DNA of 64,000 nucleotides from Nitrospirillum amazonense (GTDB lineage Bacteria > Pseudomonadota > Alphaproteobacteria > Azospirillales > Azospirillaceae). Made by a program: the position numbers and the translations under genes. The DNA is taken from assembly GCF_007828035.1 (NCBI RefSeq), contig NZ_VITV01000003.1, positions 434,001 to 498,000 on the forward strand. Direction: 5' to 3'. This document shows, one piece after another, positions 38,407-47,215 of the stretch (positions are counted from its first letter, which is position 1; each line of letters starts with the position of its first letter). The notes beneath the pieces were generated by a model, which was not told the DNA's origin, did not search any database, and saw nothing but the letters and a program-made list of their open reading frames with translations.

Positions 38407-40293
38407 ATGCTGACCATCACCGACCTCACCTACCGCATCGCCGGCCGCACCCTTCTGGATCAGGCCTCCGTCGTCGTGCCCAAGGGCCACAAAGTGGCGC
38501 TGGTGGGGCGCAACGGCACAGGCAAGTCCACCCTGTTCAAGCTGATTGCGGGAGAGCTGCACCCCGACGGTGGGGAGATCACCCTACCCGGCGGCGTGCG
38601 CATGGGCATGGTGCGGCAGGAGGTGCCTGCCGGCGCCACCAGCCTGCTGGACACGGTCATGGCGGCGGACACCGAACGCACCGCCCTGCTGGCGGAGGCC
38701 GAGACCGCCACCGATCCCACACGCATCGCGGAGGTGCATACCCGCCTGGCCGACATCGGTGCCCATTCGGCGGAAGCACGGGCGGCGCAGATCCTGTCCG
38801 GCCTGGGTTTCGACGCGGCAGCGCAGCAACGGCCGTGCGCCGACTTCTCCGGCGGATGGCGCATGCGCGTGGCGCTGGCCGGCGTGCTGTTCACCCAGCC
38901 CGACCTGCTGCTGCTGGACGAGCCGACCAACCATCTGGACCTGGAAGCCACGGTGTGGCTGGAGAGCTATCTCAAGAACTACCCCCACACCATCCTGCTG
39001 ATCAGCCATGACCGGGAGCTGCTGAACAAGGTCCCGACCACGACCATCCACCTGGATCAGCAGAAGCTGACCGCCTACAGCGGCGGCTATGACCAGTTCG
39101 TCACCGTGCGCGCCGCCAAACTGGAGAACCTGAAGGCCCAGTCGGCCAAGCAGGAAGCCCAGCGCAAACATATGCAGGACTTTGTGGACCGCTTCCGCGC
39201 CAAGGCCACCAAGGCCAAGCAGGCGCAAAGCCGCCTGAAGGCGCTGGAGAAGCTGGGCCCGGCCATCACCGTGCTGGAGGAGCACCGCACCCGGTTCGAC
39301 TTCCCCTCACCCGAGGAGTTGTCGCCACCGCTGATCAACATGGACGGCGCCGTCGTCGGCTATGGCGACAAGGCCATCCTGCGCAACCTGAACCTGCGCA
39401 TCGATCCCGAGGACCGCATCGCCCTGCTGGGCGCCAACGGCAACGGCAAGTCCACGCTGGTGAAGATGCTGGCCGGGCGGCTGGCCCCCATGGGCGGCGA
39501 GGTCCGACGCTCCTCCAAGCTGAAGGTCGGCTACTTCGCCCAGCACCAAGCGGAAGAGCTGAACCTGGCCTGGACGCCGGTGCAGCAGACCCAGGCCGCC
39601 ATGAAGGGGACCACCGAGCAGCAGGTGCGCAACCACCTGGGCCGCTTCGGCTTCCCCCAGGTGAAGGCCGACACCCTGATCCGCGACCTGTCGGGCGGGG
39701 AAAAGGCGCGGCTGCTGTTCGCGCTGATGAGCCGCGAGGCGCCGGGCATCCTGCTGCTGGACGAGCCGACCAACCACCTGGACATCGACAGCCGCGAGGC
39801 CCTGGTGGAGGCCATCAACGGCTATCAGGGCGCCGTCATCCTCATCAGCCACGACCCCCACCTGGTGGAACTGACGGCCGACCGGCTGTGGCTGGTGGCC
39901 GACGGCACGTGCAAGCCCTATGACGGCGACCTGGACGAATACCGCGCCTGGCTGCTGGACCAGCGGCGCAGCGACAGCGCCTCACGCGACGTCACCCCCG
40001 CCGCCGGCCGTGACCGCAAGGAAGAGCGGCGGGCCGCCGCCGAGCTGCGCCAGCAATTGGCCCCCCTGCGCCGCAAGGTGGAGGACGCGGAAAAGCGCAT
40101 GGGCCAGCTGGGCACCAAGAAGGCCAAGCTGGACGAGAAGCTGGCCGACCCCGCCCTGTACCAGGGTCCGAAGGAGGCTGTGACCAAGCTGCAGATCGAG
40201 CTGGGCCAGGTGCAGAAGGACCTGGACGCCGCCGAAGAAGCCTGGCTGACCCTGTCGGAACAGCTGGAGGAAGCGATGGCGGCAGGGGCATGA
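38407..40293 (+). CDS. ABC-F family ATPase
   Basis: A 628-residue soluble protein with two ABC ATPase cassettes and no membrane part. Cassette one has Walker A VGRNGTGKST, signature DFSGGWRMRVALAG and Walker B LLLLDEPTNHLDLE. Cassette two has GANGNGKST, DLSGGEKARLLFALMS and ILLLDEPTNHLDID. The linker between them (AKQEAQRKHMQDFVDRFRAK, ATKAKQAQSRLKALEKL) is the P-site tRNA interaction motif region. A coiled-coil C-terminal extension follows (residues about 540-628). Such proteins act on the ribosome as translation factors; this one is most like the YheS/Uup groups. The ATG at 38407 has AGAGGG upstream. Confidence 0.93.
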   Translation: MLTITDLTYRIAGRTLLDQASVVVPKGHKVALVGRNGTGKSTLFKLIAGELHPDGGEITLPGGVRMGMVRQEVPAGATSLLDTVMAADTERTALLAEAETATDPTRIAEVHTRLADIGAHSAEARAAQILSGLGFDAAAQQRPCADFSGGWRMRVALAGVLFTQPDLLLLDEPTNHLDLEATVWLESYLKNYPHTILLISHDRELLNKVPTTTIHLDQQKLTAYSGGYDQFVTVRAAKLENLKAQSAKQEAQRKHMQDFVDRFRAKATKAKQAQSRLKALEKLGPAITVLEEHRTRFDFPSPEELSPPLINMDGAVVGYGDKAILRNLNLRIDPEDRIALLGANGNGKSTLVKMLAGRLAPMGGEVRRSSKLKVGYFAQHQAEELNLAWTPVQQTQAAMKGTTEQQVRNHLGRFGFPQVKADTLIRDLSGGEKARLLFALMSREAPGILLLDEPTNHLDIDSREALVEAINGYQGAVILISHDPHLVELTADRLWLVADGTCKPYDGDLDEYRAWLLDQRRSDSASRDVTPAAGRDRKEERRAAAELRQQLAPLRRKVEDAEKRMGQLGTKKAKLDEKLADPALYQGPKEAVTKLQIELGQVQKDLDAAEEAWLTLSEQLEEAMAAGA

Positions 40294-40564
40294 GCCAACA
40301 CACGATGCCGCCCAGCGCCCGTGCCCTGCGCCCCACCGCCGCACCCCGCCCCTAAAGTCTAATCCGGAATTGCGTAACGGAAACGGGGGTGTAACACACC
40401 CGTCATTGCAAATCGGGGCGGTGCATGCCATCTCTGCCCCTATGTTCCGTGCACGCGACCGTTTCGGGGGCCTGGGCCCCCCGAGTACCGACCTGAACAG
40501 AGCCTTGACGCCCCGGTTTGGGCGCACCGCCGCTGGAATGCCGATGCTGAGGAACGCCTGAATC

Positions 40565-41236
40565 ATGCCGACCGACCGCGCCGAGACGACCTTGAACGGC
40601 AAGAAGTTCGCCGCCCGGGGTTCCGCCCAGAGCTGCCATCCGCGCGGCCATTCCCCCCGGGCGCAGAGCCCGGCCAATGAGAATCCCGCCTGGCTGTTCT
40701 TCCGCCGCTGGGCCGCCAACCCCGTCTCCATCGCCTCCATCACCCCCTCGGCACCGTCGCTGGGTCGCCTGATGGCCCGCCATGTGCGGCGCGAGGCGGA
40801 TGAGATCGTGGTGGAGTATGGTGGCGGCACGGGCGCCATCACCAAGGCCCTGCTGGACTCCGGCATCCCCGCCTCGCGCCTGTTCGTCATCGAGCGGGAC
40901 AAGGAACTGCACGCCTACATGACGGCCAAGTTCCCCGGCGTCACCGTGCTGCTGGGCGATGTGAAGGACGTGCGCAGCCTGCTGCCGCCGCAATGGGTGG
41001 GCAAGGTCGGCACCATCGTCTGCGGCATCCCCATGATCCTGATCCCGGCGGAAGCGCAGCGCCTTATCATGGATGAGGCCTATGCCGTCATGCCTAAGGG
41101 CCGGCAATTCCTGTCCTTCACCTATTCCCTGCGCTCCCCCCTGCGCCGCCAGGCCCTGCACCTGTCGGGCAAGCGCCTGGGCTGGGCCGTCTCCAACATT
41201 CCGCCGGCGGCGGTATGGGGCTATACGCGGGACTGA
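40565..41236 (+). CDS. pmtA: Phospholipid N-methyltransferase PmtA-like
   Basis: A 223-residue SAM-dependent methyltransferase of the Rhodobacter/rRNA-dimethylase-like PmtA type. After a basic 40-residue start, WLFFRRWAANPVSIASITPS and SLGRLMARHV lead into the SAM-binding motif I VVEYGGGTGAITKALLDSGI, followed by LFVIERDKELHAYM, VLLGDVKDVRSLLPP and IVCGIPMILIP. These residues match enzymes that make phosphatidylcholine from phosphatidylethanolamine, a common lipid of plant-associated alphaproteobacteria. A related specificity cannot be excluded. Confidence 0.82.
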   Translation: MPTDRAETTLNGKKFAARGSAQSCHPRGHSPRAQSPANENPAWLFFRRWAANPVSIASITPSAPSLGRLMARHVRREADEIVVEYGGGTGAITKALLDSGIPASRLFVIERDKELHAYMTAKFPGVTVLLGDVKDVRSLLPPQWVGKVGTIVCGIPMILIPAEAQRLIMDEAYAVMPKGRQFLSFTYSLRSPLRRQALHLSGKRLGWAVSNIPPAAVWGYTRD

Positions 41237-41247
41237 GGCGCGACGCG

Positions 41248-42480
41248 TCAGAAGTTGGGGCGCTGCGGCGCCACCGCCTCCCCGGGAAGGGAATCGGCCG
41301 CTGGCCGCGCCCTCAGTCCCCCCACATACCGCCCAAGGGCACGCAACGCGCGCTGCATCGGCTGGTCAAACGTGAGGCTGACCAGCAGGGAAGCGGCATA
41401 GAGCAGCAAGAGGCCGGCGAGGAAAAGCCCGCGCAGGGCCCATCCGCCCGCAGTGAACGCCGGCAGGTTCAATTCCAGCGCCAGTAGCAGCGGCATGTGA
41501 AGAATATAGAGGGGATAGGACAAGGCGCCCGCCCGATCGGCGAAGCGGCCCAGTCGCAGCATGCCATGACGTTCCAGCCCCGCCAGGCCCAGCAGCGTGA
41601 CGGCGAACAGGACGGACATCCGCATCATCATGGCCGGCGTCCCATAGTCCCTGCCCCAATCGATCTCCGGCAACGTCGCCAGGATGGTCACCACGCCCAG
41701 CGCCACCAGGGCCAAGCTGGCCCGGGGACCCGGGCGGCGTTTGAGGAAGATCCAGCCGGCGGCCAGCCCCGCGATGAAATAAAAATTGAAGTAACTGAAA
41801 AGCCGCTCGCCCAAATAGGTTTCCACCACGTGATTGAGCCAGGTGGGATGCGGCAGGCGCAGCATGTCCAGCGCCGGCCACGGCACCCACCGCCAAAGGG
41901 TGGCGCCGATCCAGAGGGCCAGGATGGGACGGCCAACGCGCGGCATCAGCGCCAAGCCAAAGAAGAAATAGAACACCAGCTCATGGCGCAACGACCAGGC
42001 GGCGGGAATGAAATCCTTATCGTGCCAGGGCGAGAGCAGATACATCTGCGCCAGCGACGCCGGCGCCACGGTGCTGTGCAGGTAGTAAACCGGGATCAGC
42101 AAGGCCAACCAATAAGTGGGATAGATGCGGCACAGCCGCCGCCACCAGAAGCGCGGCGCGGCGGCGGCGTCGCCCCAATCCCGGTGATGCGCCGTCATCA
42201 TGACAAAGCCGGACAGCACGAAGAAATAAGTCACGCCGAACGCCCCGGGAGGCCGCCATCCGCCCAAGAGCGGATCCGTGCCCGGGGCCACCAGCTTGTT
42301 CACCCACAGGAGGAGGTGAGTCAGGACGATGATGGTCGCGGCAAGGAAACGGCCAAGTTCCAGCGTACGCAGCTTGGCTGCACCCACGCCCGTGTCCCGA
42401 TCCGGTCGACCATCTGCATGTGATGCCAAGGAGCCTGTTCCCCAACCAACCCCAAGACGCCCAGGCAGTGGACAGAGCAC
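41248..42480 (-). CDS. Acyltransferase 3 family membrane protein
   Basis: A 410-residue integral membrane acyltransferase with about ten helices. Typical early motifs are TLELGRFLAATIIVLTHLLL and FGVTYFFVLSGFVMMTAHH, then FWWRRLCRIYPTYWLALLI. The catalytic histidine of the family is expected in the THLLLW segment. These enzymes transfer acetyl or other acyl groups onto exopolysaccharide, O-antigen or similar extracytoplasmic acceptors. The first 30 residues are not conserved and the true start may be internal. It is convergent with pmtA, 11 bases away. Confidence 0.88.
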   Translation of the reverse strand: MLCPLPGRLGVGWGTGSLASHADGRPDRDTGVGAAKLRTLELGRFLAATIIVLTHLLLWVNKLVAPGTDPLLGGWRPPGAFGVTYFFVLSGFVMMTAHHRDWGDAAAAPRFWWRRLCRIYPTYWLALLIPVYYLHSTVAPASLAQMYLLSPWHDKDFIPAAWSLRHELVFYFFFGLALMPRVGRPILALWIGATLWRWVPWPALDMLRLPHPTWLNHVVETYLGERLFSYFNFYFIAGLAAGWIFLKRRPGPRASLALVALGVVTILATLPEIDWGRDYGTPAMMMRMSVLFAVTLLGLAGLERHGMLRLGRFADRAGALSYPLYILHMPLLLALELNLPAFTAGGWALRGLFLAGLLLLYAASLLVSLTFDQPMQRALRALGRYVGGLRARPAADSLPGEAVAPQRPNF

Positions 42481-42521
42481 CCCAAGATCGTCGCAGGACC
42501 ACCACGACTTATGTTTGCAGT

Positions 42522-43505
42522 CTAGAGACCGTTTCCCCCGACATCAAGCATGCCGCCAGAGGCGGCCAGGGCGACATCAAGCATGCCGCCGGAGGCGGCC
42601 GGGGCGGCATCAGCCACCGCCGCCACGACCCAGTCGGTGAAGGCCGTCATGGCCGGCGTCGGCGCCCGCGCCGATGCCCAGACCAGCCAGTGGGCCACCT
42701 GGGGCGTCTCCACCACCACCTCCGGGAACAACGACACCAACGTGCCGGCCCGCACGCGATCCTGGACCAACAGAGCCCGGCCCATGGCGATGCCCTGCGC
42801 CTCCACCGCCGCCTGCAGCACGATGTTGTAGTCGGTGAGCTGCACGGTGCGGGCCGCCTGCAACTCCACGCCCGCCGCCGCCGCCCACACCCGCCACTCC
42901 AGCGGGCGGATGGTAAACAGCAGCGGATGGGCAAGAAGGTCACGTGGCGCCCGGAGCGGCGGCCCGCGCCGCAGAAGGGCGGGTGCGGCCACGGGTGCCA
43001 GGCGGTCCATGTGCAGCAACCGGCCCGCCAAGCCGTCACCGGCCTCCGGCCCCGCGCCATAGCGGATGCCGATGTCGGCCTCGCCATTCGGCACGTCCAC
43101 CTTGCGCAGCGTGGGGTCCAGGACCAGGTCGATGTCCGGGTGGGCGGCGGCAAAGCGGTCCAGGCGCGGCACCAGCCAGTTGGCGGCGAAGGACGGGACC
43201 ATGCTGACCCGCAGCGTCTGGCGCGTTGCATGGGCCCGCACGTCGCGCGTGGCCTCCGCGATCAGGCCGAAGGCCTGGCGCACCGCCGCCAGATATTGGG
43301 CGCCGGCCTCCGTCAAGGTCACGCCCCGGGCGTGGCGGAGGAACAGGGGCACGCCCAGGCTGTCCTCCAGTTGGCGGATGTGGTGGCTGACGGCGCTCTG
43401 GGTGATCAGCAGTTCCTCCCCCGCCTGGCGAAAGCTGAGCAGCCGGCCGGCCGCCTCGAAGGCGCGCAGGGCCGGCAGGGGCGGCAGGATGGGGGACAGG
43501 CGCAT
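42522..43505 (-). CDS. LysR-family regulator (GcvA-like) with a duplicated C-terminal tail
   Basis: A LysR regulator, 327 residues from the ATG at 43505, where GcvA-like sequence begins (LPPLPALRAFEAAGRLLSFR, then QAGEELLITQSAVSHHIRQL). The effector domain contains VSMVPSFAANWLVPRLDRFA and LVLDPTLRKVDVPNGEADIG. The last 35 residues are Ala/Gly-rich and include two copies of an 11-residue unit (AASGGMLDV plus two), caused by a 33-base tandem duplication in the DNA. It is divergent from ridA and the class V aminotransferase, which it may control. An ATG ten codons upstream (43535) is possible. Confidence 0.9.
   Translation of the reverse strand: MRLSPILPPLPALRAFEAAGRLLSFRQAGEELLITQSAVSHHIRQLEDSLGVPLFLRHARGVTLTEAGAQYLAAVRQAFGLIAEATRDVRAHATRQTLRVSMVPSFAANWLVPRLDRFAAAHPDIDLVLDPTLRKVDVPNGEADIGIRYGAGPEAGDGLAGRLLHMDRLAPVAAPALLRRGPPLRAPRDLLAHPLLFTIRPLEWRVWAAAAGVELQAARTVQLTDYNIVLQAAVEAQGIAMGRALLVQDRVRAGTLVSLFPEVVVETPQVAHWLVWASARAPTPAMTAFTDWVVAAVADAAPAASGGMLDVALAASGGMLDVGGNGL
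42540..42605. repeat. 33-base tandem duplication in a LysR gene
   Basis: Two adjacent 33-base units, 42540-42572 and 42573-42605, both starting GACATCAAGCATGCCGCC and differing at two positions. The length is a multiple of three, so the reading frame of the LysR gene is preserved. Confidence 0.9.
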
Positions 43506-43642
43506 GGACCGGACTGTAACCTGCGACCGACCCATGAGCCAGATCGATCACTCCCCCGTGCCCCTTTGAATTGGCGGCGAGCGTTGTCGGCGGGCATCCT
43601 GGCGCCACATTATTGAATTCCGCCGTCAAGGAATGCCGCGCC

Positions 43643-44101
43643 ATGCCCGTCTCGATCGCCGGAAAGGTCCAGTCCCTGGGCCTGACCCTGCCGCAGCCCT
43701 CCAGCCCCGCCGCCAACTATGTCTCCACCACCCGGGTGGGGCCCTTGCTGTTCGTGGCGGGGCAGATCGATCCGGCGGGCGCCCAGGGCCAGCTGGGGGA
43801 CCAGGTCGCGGTGGAGGATGGCGTGCGGGCGGCCCAGGCCGCAGCCCTGAACGTCATCGCCCATATCGCCAAGGCGGCGGGCGACGACCTGGCCAAGGTG
43901 CGCCAGGTGGTCAAGCTGACCGTCTTCGTCGCCAGCGCATCGGACTTCACCCAACAGCCGCTGGTGGCCAACGGCGCGTCGGACCTGATGGTGGCCGTGT
44001 TCGGCGAAGCCGGGCGCCACGCCCGATCCGCCGTCGGCACCGCCGCCCTGCCGCGCGGCGCGGCGGTGGAGGTCGAGGCCATCATCGAATTGGCGGAGTG
44101 A
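43643..44101 (+). CDS. ridA: RidA family enamine/imine deaminase
   Basis: A 152-residue RidA/YjgF protein of the slightly longer subgroup. GPLLFVAGQIDPAGAQGQLG is the conserved strand-turn, and VRQVVKLTVFVASASDFTQQ and ARSAVGTAALPRGAAVEVEA carry the arginine and strand residues of the active cleft. RidA proteins hydrolyse reactive 2-aminoacrylate-type enamines released by PLP enzymes. The next gene, five bases downstream, is a PLP enzyme, which suggests a direct partnership. ATG at 43643 with AAGGA upstream. Confidence 0.9.
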   Translation: MPVSIAGKVQSLGLTLPQPSSPAANYVSTTRVGPLLFVAGQIDPAGAQGQLGDQVAVEDGVRAAQAAALNVIAHIAKAAGDDLAKVRQVVKLTVFVASASDFTQQPLVANGASDLMVAVFGEAGRHARSAVGTAALPRGAAVEVEAIIELAE

Positions 44102-44106
44102 TCCCC

Positions 44107-45324
44107 ATGCCTGTCCTGAGCGACACCCTGATCGAAGCGCTGCGCGCCGATACGCCCGGCTGCGCTGGCCCCCGCGTGCACTTCAACCACGCCGGCGCCA
44201 GCCTGTCCTCCCGCCGCACCCTGGCGGCCATCACCGATCATCTGGCCCTGGAGGCCGAGGTCGGCCCCATGGAGGCGGCGGTGATGGCGGCGGACGGCGT
44301 GGCGCGGACGCGCGCGGCGGCGGCCACCCTGCTGAACGCCACCCCGGAGGAAATCGCCTTCGCCACCGGCGGATCCGCCGCCTGGGGCACCGCCATCGCC
44401 AGCCTGCCGCCCTTGCGCCCCGGTGACCGCGTTCTGGTTGGCCGCCAGGAATGGGGCGGCAACCTGACCACCCTGCGCGACAAAGCCGCCCGCGCCGGCG
44501 CCGGAGTGGAGGTGATTCCCAGCCTGGAGGACGGCCGGGTGGACGCCGAGGCCCTGGCCGGCCTGATCGACGACCGCGTGCGGCTGGTCAGCCTGACCTG
44601 GGGGGCGGCCAATGGCGGCCTGGTCAATGACGCGGCGGCGGTGGGCCGGGTGACCCGCGCCGCCGGCATCCCCTATGTCATCGACGCCGCCCAGGTGGTG
44701 GGGCAAATCCCCGTGGACGTGCGGGTGCTGGGCTGCGACATGCTGAAGGCACCGGGGCGCAAGCACCTGCGGGGGCCACGCGGCACCGCCCTGCTGTATG
44801 TCCGCCGCGATTTCCTGGACAAGGTCACGCCGGCCTGGCTGGACGTGCAGTCCTCGCCCTGGGCCACGCATTGGGGGGCAGACCATGGCCCGGTGTCGCC
44901 CCGCGATGACGCCCGCCGCCTGGAATCGTCGGAGGCCTCGGTGGCCCTGCTGCTGGGCCTGGGCAACGCCTTGGAGCAAGCTCTGGCTCTTGGCATCGAC
45001 CACATCCGCGCCCGCATCCACCATCTGGCGCAAGGCCTGCGCGGACGACTGGACGCCATCCCCGGCGTCACTGTGCGCGACATCGGCGATCCGGAAACGC
45101 GCAGCGGCCTGGTGTCCTTCACGGTGGAAGGCCTGGCCGGCTCGGCGGTGCGCGCCCGGCTGATGGACCAGGGCCTGACCCTGGGCGCCAACGGCGTGCC
45201 CTACACGCCGCTGGACATGACAGCGCGGGGCCTGACGGAAATCGCCCGCGCGTCCCTGAGCTATCTGACGACGGAGGCTGAGTTGGACCGCCTGGCCGAC
45301 GCCATCGCCAGACTGGCGCCCTAA
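44107..45324 (+). CDS. Class V aminotransferase (cysteine-desulfurase-like PLP enzyme)
   Basis: A 405-residue PLP enzyme. VHFNHAGASLSSRRTLAAI near the start is the typical opening of this subgroup. EEIAFATGGSAAWGTAI binds the PLP phosphate, IPYVIDAAQVVGQIPVDV holds the Asp and Gln that contact the ring, and the lysine is in CDMLKAPGRKHLRGPRG, followed by GTALLYV. The family includes desulfurases, kynureninase-like lyases and C-S lyases such as those of ergothioneine metabolism; the substrate here is not evident. Co-transcribed with ridA and divergent from a LysR gene. Confidence 0.85.
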   Translation: MPVLSDTLIEALRADTPGCAGPRVHFNHAGASLSSRRTLAAITDHLALEAEVGPMEAAVMAADGVARTRAAAATLLNATPEEIAFATGGSAAWGTAIASLPPLRPGDRVLVGRQEWGGNLTTLRDKAARAGAGVEVIPSLEDGRVDAEALAGLIDDRVRLVSLTWGAANGGLVNDAAAVGRVTRAAGIPYVIDAAQVVGQIPVDVRVLGCDMLKAPGRKHLRGPRGTALLYVRRDFLDKVTPAWLDVQSSPWATHWGADHGPVSPRDDARRLESSEASVALLLGLGNALEQALALGIDHIRARIHHLAQGLRGRLDAIPGVTVRDIGDPETRSGLVSFTVEGLAGSAVRARLMDQGLTLGANGVPYTPLDMTARGLTEIARASLSYLTTEAELDRLADAIARLAP

Positions 45325-46097
45325 ACCTTGCGCGGGGCCTGGGCCAGCAGGGCGTCGGTTAGGCCCGGGGGCAGAACACCCAGCAGCCAGGATACAGCAT
45401 AGGTGGGCCAGGGGAAGGCGATGCGCGCCCGGTTGGCGGCCAAGCCCCGCACGACGATGCGCGCGGCCTTGTCCGCGTCCATCAGGAAGGGCATGGGGAA
45501 GCTGTTCACCGCCGTCATGCGGCTGCGCACGAAGCCGGGGCAGATGACGTTGACCTGCACCCCCTTGCCCATCAGTTCCCCCCGCAGGCCCTCGCCATAT
45601 GACCGCACCGCCGCCTTGGAAGCACAGTAGGCGGGCGCCCCCGGCATGCCGCGGAAGGCGGCCAGCGAGGACATCAGCGCCAGTTGCCCGCGCTTGCGCG
45701 CGACCATGCGGGGGATCAGGGGGTGGACGGTGTTCAGCACGCCCTCGATGTTCACGGCCAGGATGCGGCGCGCCTGCTCCTCCGTCTCACCCGAGGTGGC
45801 GGCGCCGCCGCCGCCGGTGCCGCCGGAGATGCCGGCGTTGGCGATGGCGAGGTCGATGGGCACGCCGTTGTCGGCGGCAATGATCCAGTCGGCCAGCGCC
45901 TGGCGGTCCAGCACGTCCAGCGTGGCCGCCGTCACCCGGGCGCCCTTGGCGCGCGCGGCGTCGGCCACCGCGTCCAGCCGCGCCGAATCACGGCCGGTCA
46001 GCCACAGCTGACGCCCACGTACCGCATAGGCCAAGGCCAGGGCCTCGCCAATGCCGCTTGACGCGCCGGTGATCAGAATGCTGTTCGGCGACTGCAC
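45321..46097 (-). CDS. Short-chain dehydrogenase/reductase
   Basis: A 258-residue classical SDR. The cofactor motif ITGASSGIGEALALAYAVRG is at residues 8-27, IANAGISGG is the NAG motif, and the catalytic Ser-Tyr-Lys are in LALMSSLAAFRGMPGAPAYC followed by ASKAAV. The C-terminal substrate region has VICPGFVRSRMTAVNSFPMP and a hydrophobic terminal stretch (YAVSWLLGVLPPGLTDALL) that could associate with membrane. Substrate unknown. Its stop codon overlaps that of the convergent aminotransferase. Confidence 0.92.
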   Translation of the reverse strand: MQSPNSILITGASSGIGEALALAYAVRGRQLWLTGRDSARLDAVADAARAKGARVTAATLDVLDRQALADWIIAADNGVPIDLAIANAGISGGTGGGGAATSGETEEQARRILAVNIEGVLNTVHPLIPRMVARKRGQLALMSSLAAFRGMPGAPAYCASKAAVRSYGEGLRGELMGKGVQVNVICPGFVRSRMTAVNSFPMPFLMDADKAARIVVRGLAANRARIAFPWPTYAVSWLLGVLPPGLTDALLAQAPRKV

Positions 46098-46318
46098 CGC
46101 CCGTCCCCCTCTATTGTCCTCGTGGTGGAGCCCGCATCATCAATGGGGCCACGCACTTACCGCAACCGGCCCACCCCCGGGCCTTGCTTGTTTGTCGCCG
46201 CCGCCACGGGCTATAACCCTAGCCTCAAGACGATGCAGCATGTCTCGCCGCCGGTCCAGCCGGCAGCGCGGCGGAGATTGCGTCCCTGTCGCCCTCCTCC
46301 TTCCCTTGGACCCGCCCT

Positions 46319-47215
46319 TTGAGCAAGACTTCCCCCCTCGCCAGCATGACCGGCTTCGCCCGCGCGGAAGGTGCCGCCGGCGGCACCTCGTGGATCGTCG
46401 AGGTGAAGAGCGTCAACGGCCGCGCGCTGGACCTGCGCACCCGCCAGCCCTCCGGCTTCGACGCCATCGAGGCCCTGGCCCGCGCGGAGGTGAACCGCCT
46501 GATCCGCCGCGGCAACGTCACCCTGAACCTGACCGTCAACCGCACTGCCGCCGCCGCGCCGCTGCGCCTGAACCGCGAGTTCCTGGCCCAGGTGCTGGAA
46601 CTGGCGCGGGAGATCGAGGGGGCGGGCGCCGCCCCGCCCCGCATCGACGCCCTGCTGTCCGTACGCGGCGTCATCGACACGGGCGAGGAGACGGAACAGC
46701 CGGAAGAACGGGCGGAACTTGAGGCTGCCATCGGTAAGACCGTGACGCAGGCCATCCTGGCCCTGGCCAGCGCCCGCGCCGCCGAGGGTGCCCGCCTGCA
46801 CGCGGTACTGACCGGCCACCTGGATGAGATCGCGTCGCTGACCGAGGCCGCCGCCAGCACCGCCGCGCTGCAGCCCGCGACACTCCGGGACAAGCTGAAG
46901 ACCCAGGTGCAGGCCCTGCTGGACGCCGTGCCGGCCCTGCCGGAGGAACGACTGGCCCAGGAGGCGGCCCTGCTGATCGCCAAGGCCGACGTGCAGGAGG
47001 AACTGGACCGGCTGCGCGCCCATATCGCCCAGGCCCGCGACATGCTGGCCGAGGGGGCCGCCGTGGGCCGGCGCCTGGACTTCCTGTGCCAGGAATTCAA
47101 CCGTGAGGCCAACACCCTCTGTTCCAAGTCCGCCGACGTGGAATTGACCCGCATCGGTCTGTCCTTGAAGGCCACGATCGAGCAGTTCCGCGAACAGGTC
47201 CAGAATATCGAATGA
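46319..47215 (+). CDS. yicC: YicC-family endoribonuclease
   Basis: A 298-residue YicC/YloC protein. SMTGFARAEG is the hallmark N-terminus, followed by VEVKSVNGRALDLRTRQPSG, ALARAEVNRLIRRGNVTLNL and the C-terminal DUF1732 block (GAAVGRRLDFLCQEFNREAN, TLCSKSADVELT, LKATIEQFREQVQNIE). Recent work assigns RNase activity and a role in small-RNA turnover to the family. The start is probably the TTG at 46319, placing nine residues before MTGFAR; no upstream ATG fits. It overlaps gmk by four bases (ATGA), a widespread pairing. Confidence 0.93.
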   Translation: MSKTSPLASMTGFARAEGAAGGTSWIVEVKSVNGRALDLRTRQPSGFDAIEALARAEVNRLIRRGNVTLNLTVNRTAAAAPLRLNREFLAQVLELAREIEGAGAAPPRIDALLSVRGVIDTGEETEQPEERAELEAAIGKTVTQAILALASARAAEGARLHAVLTGHLDEIASLTEAAASTAALQPATLRDKLKTQVQALLDAVPALPEERLAQEAALLIAKADVQEELDRLRAHIAQARDMLAEGAAVGRRLDFLCQEFNREANTLCSKSADVELTRIGLSLKATIEQFREQVQNIE

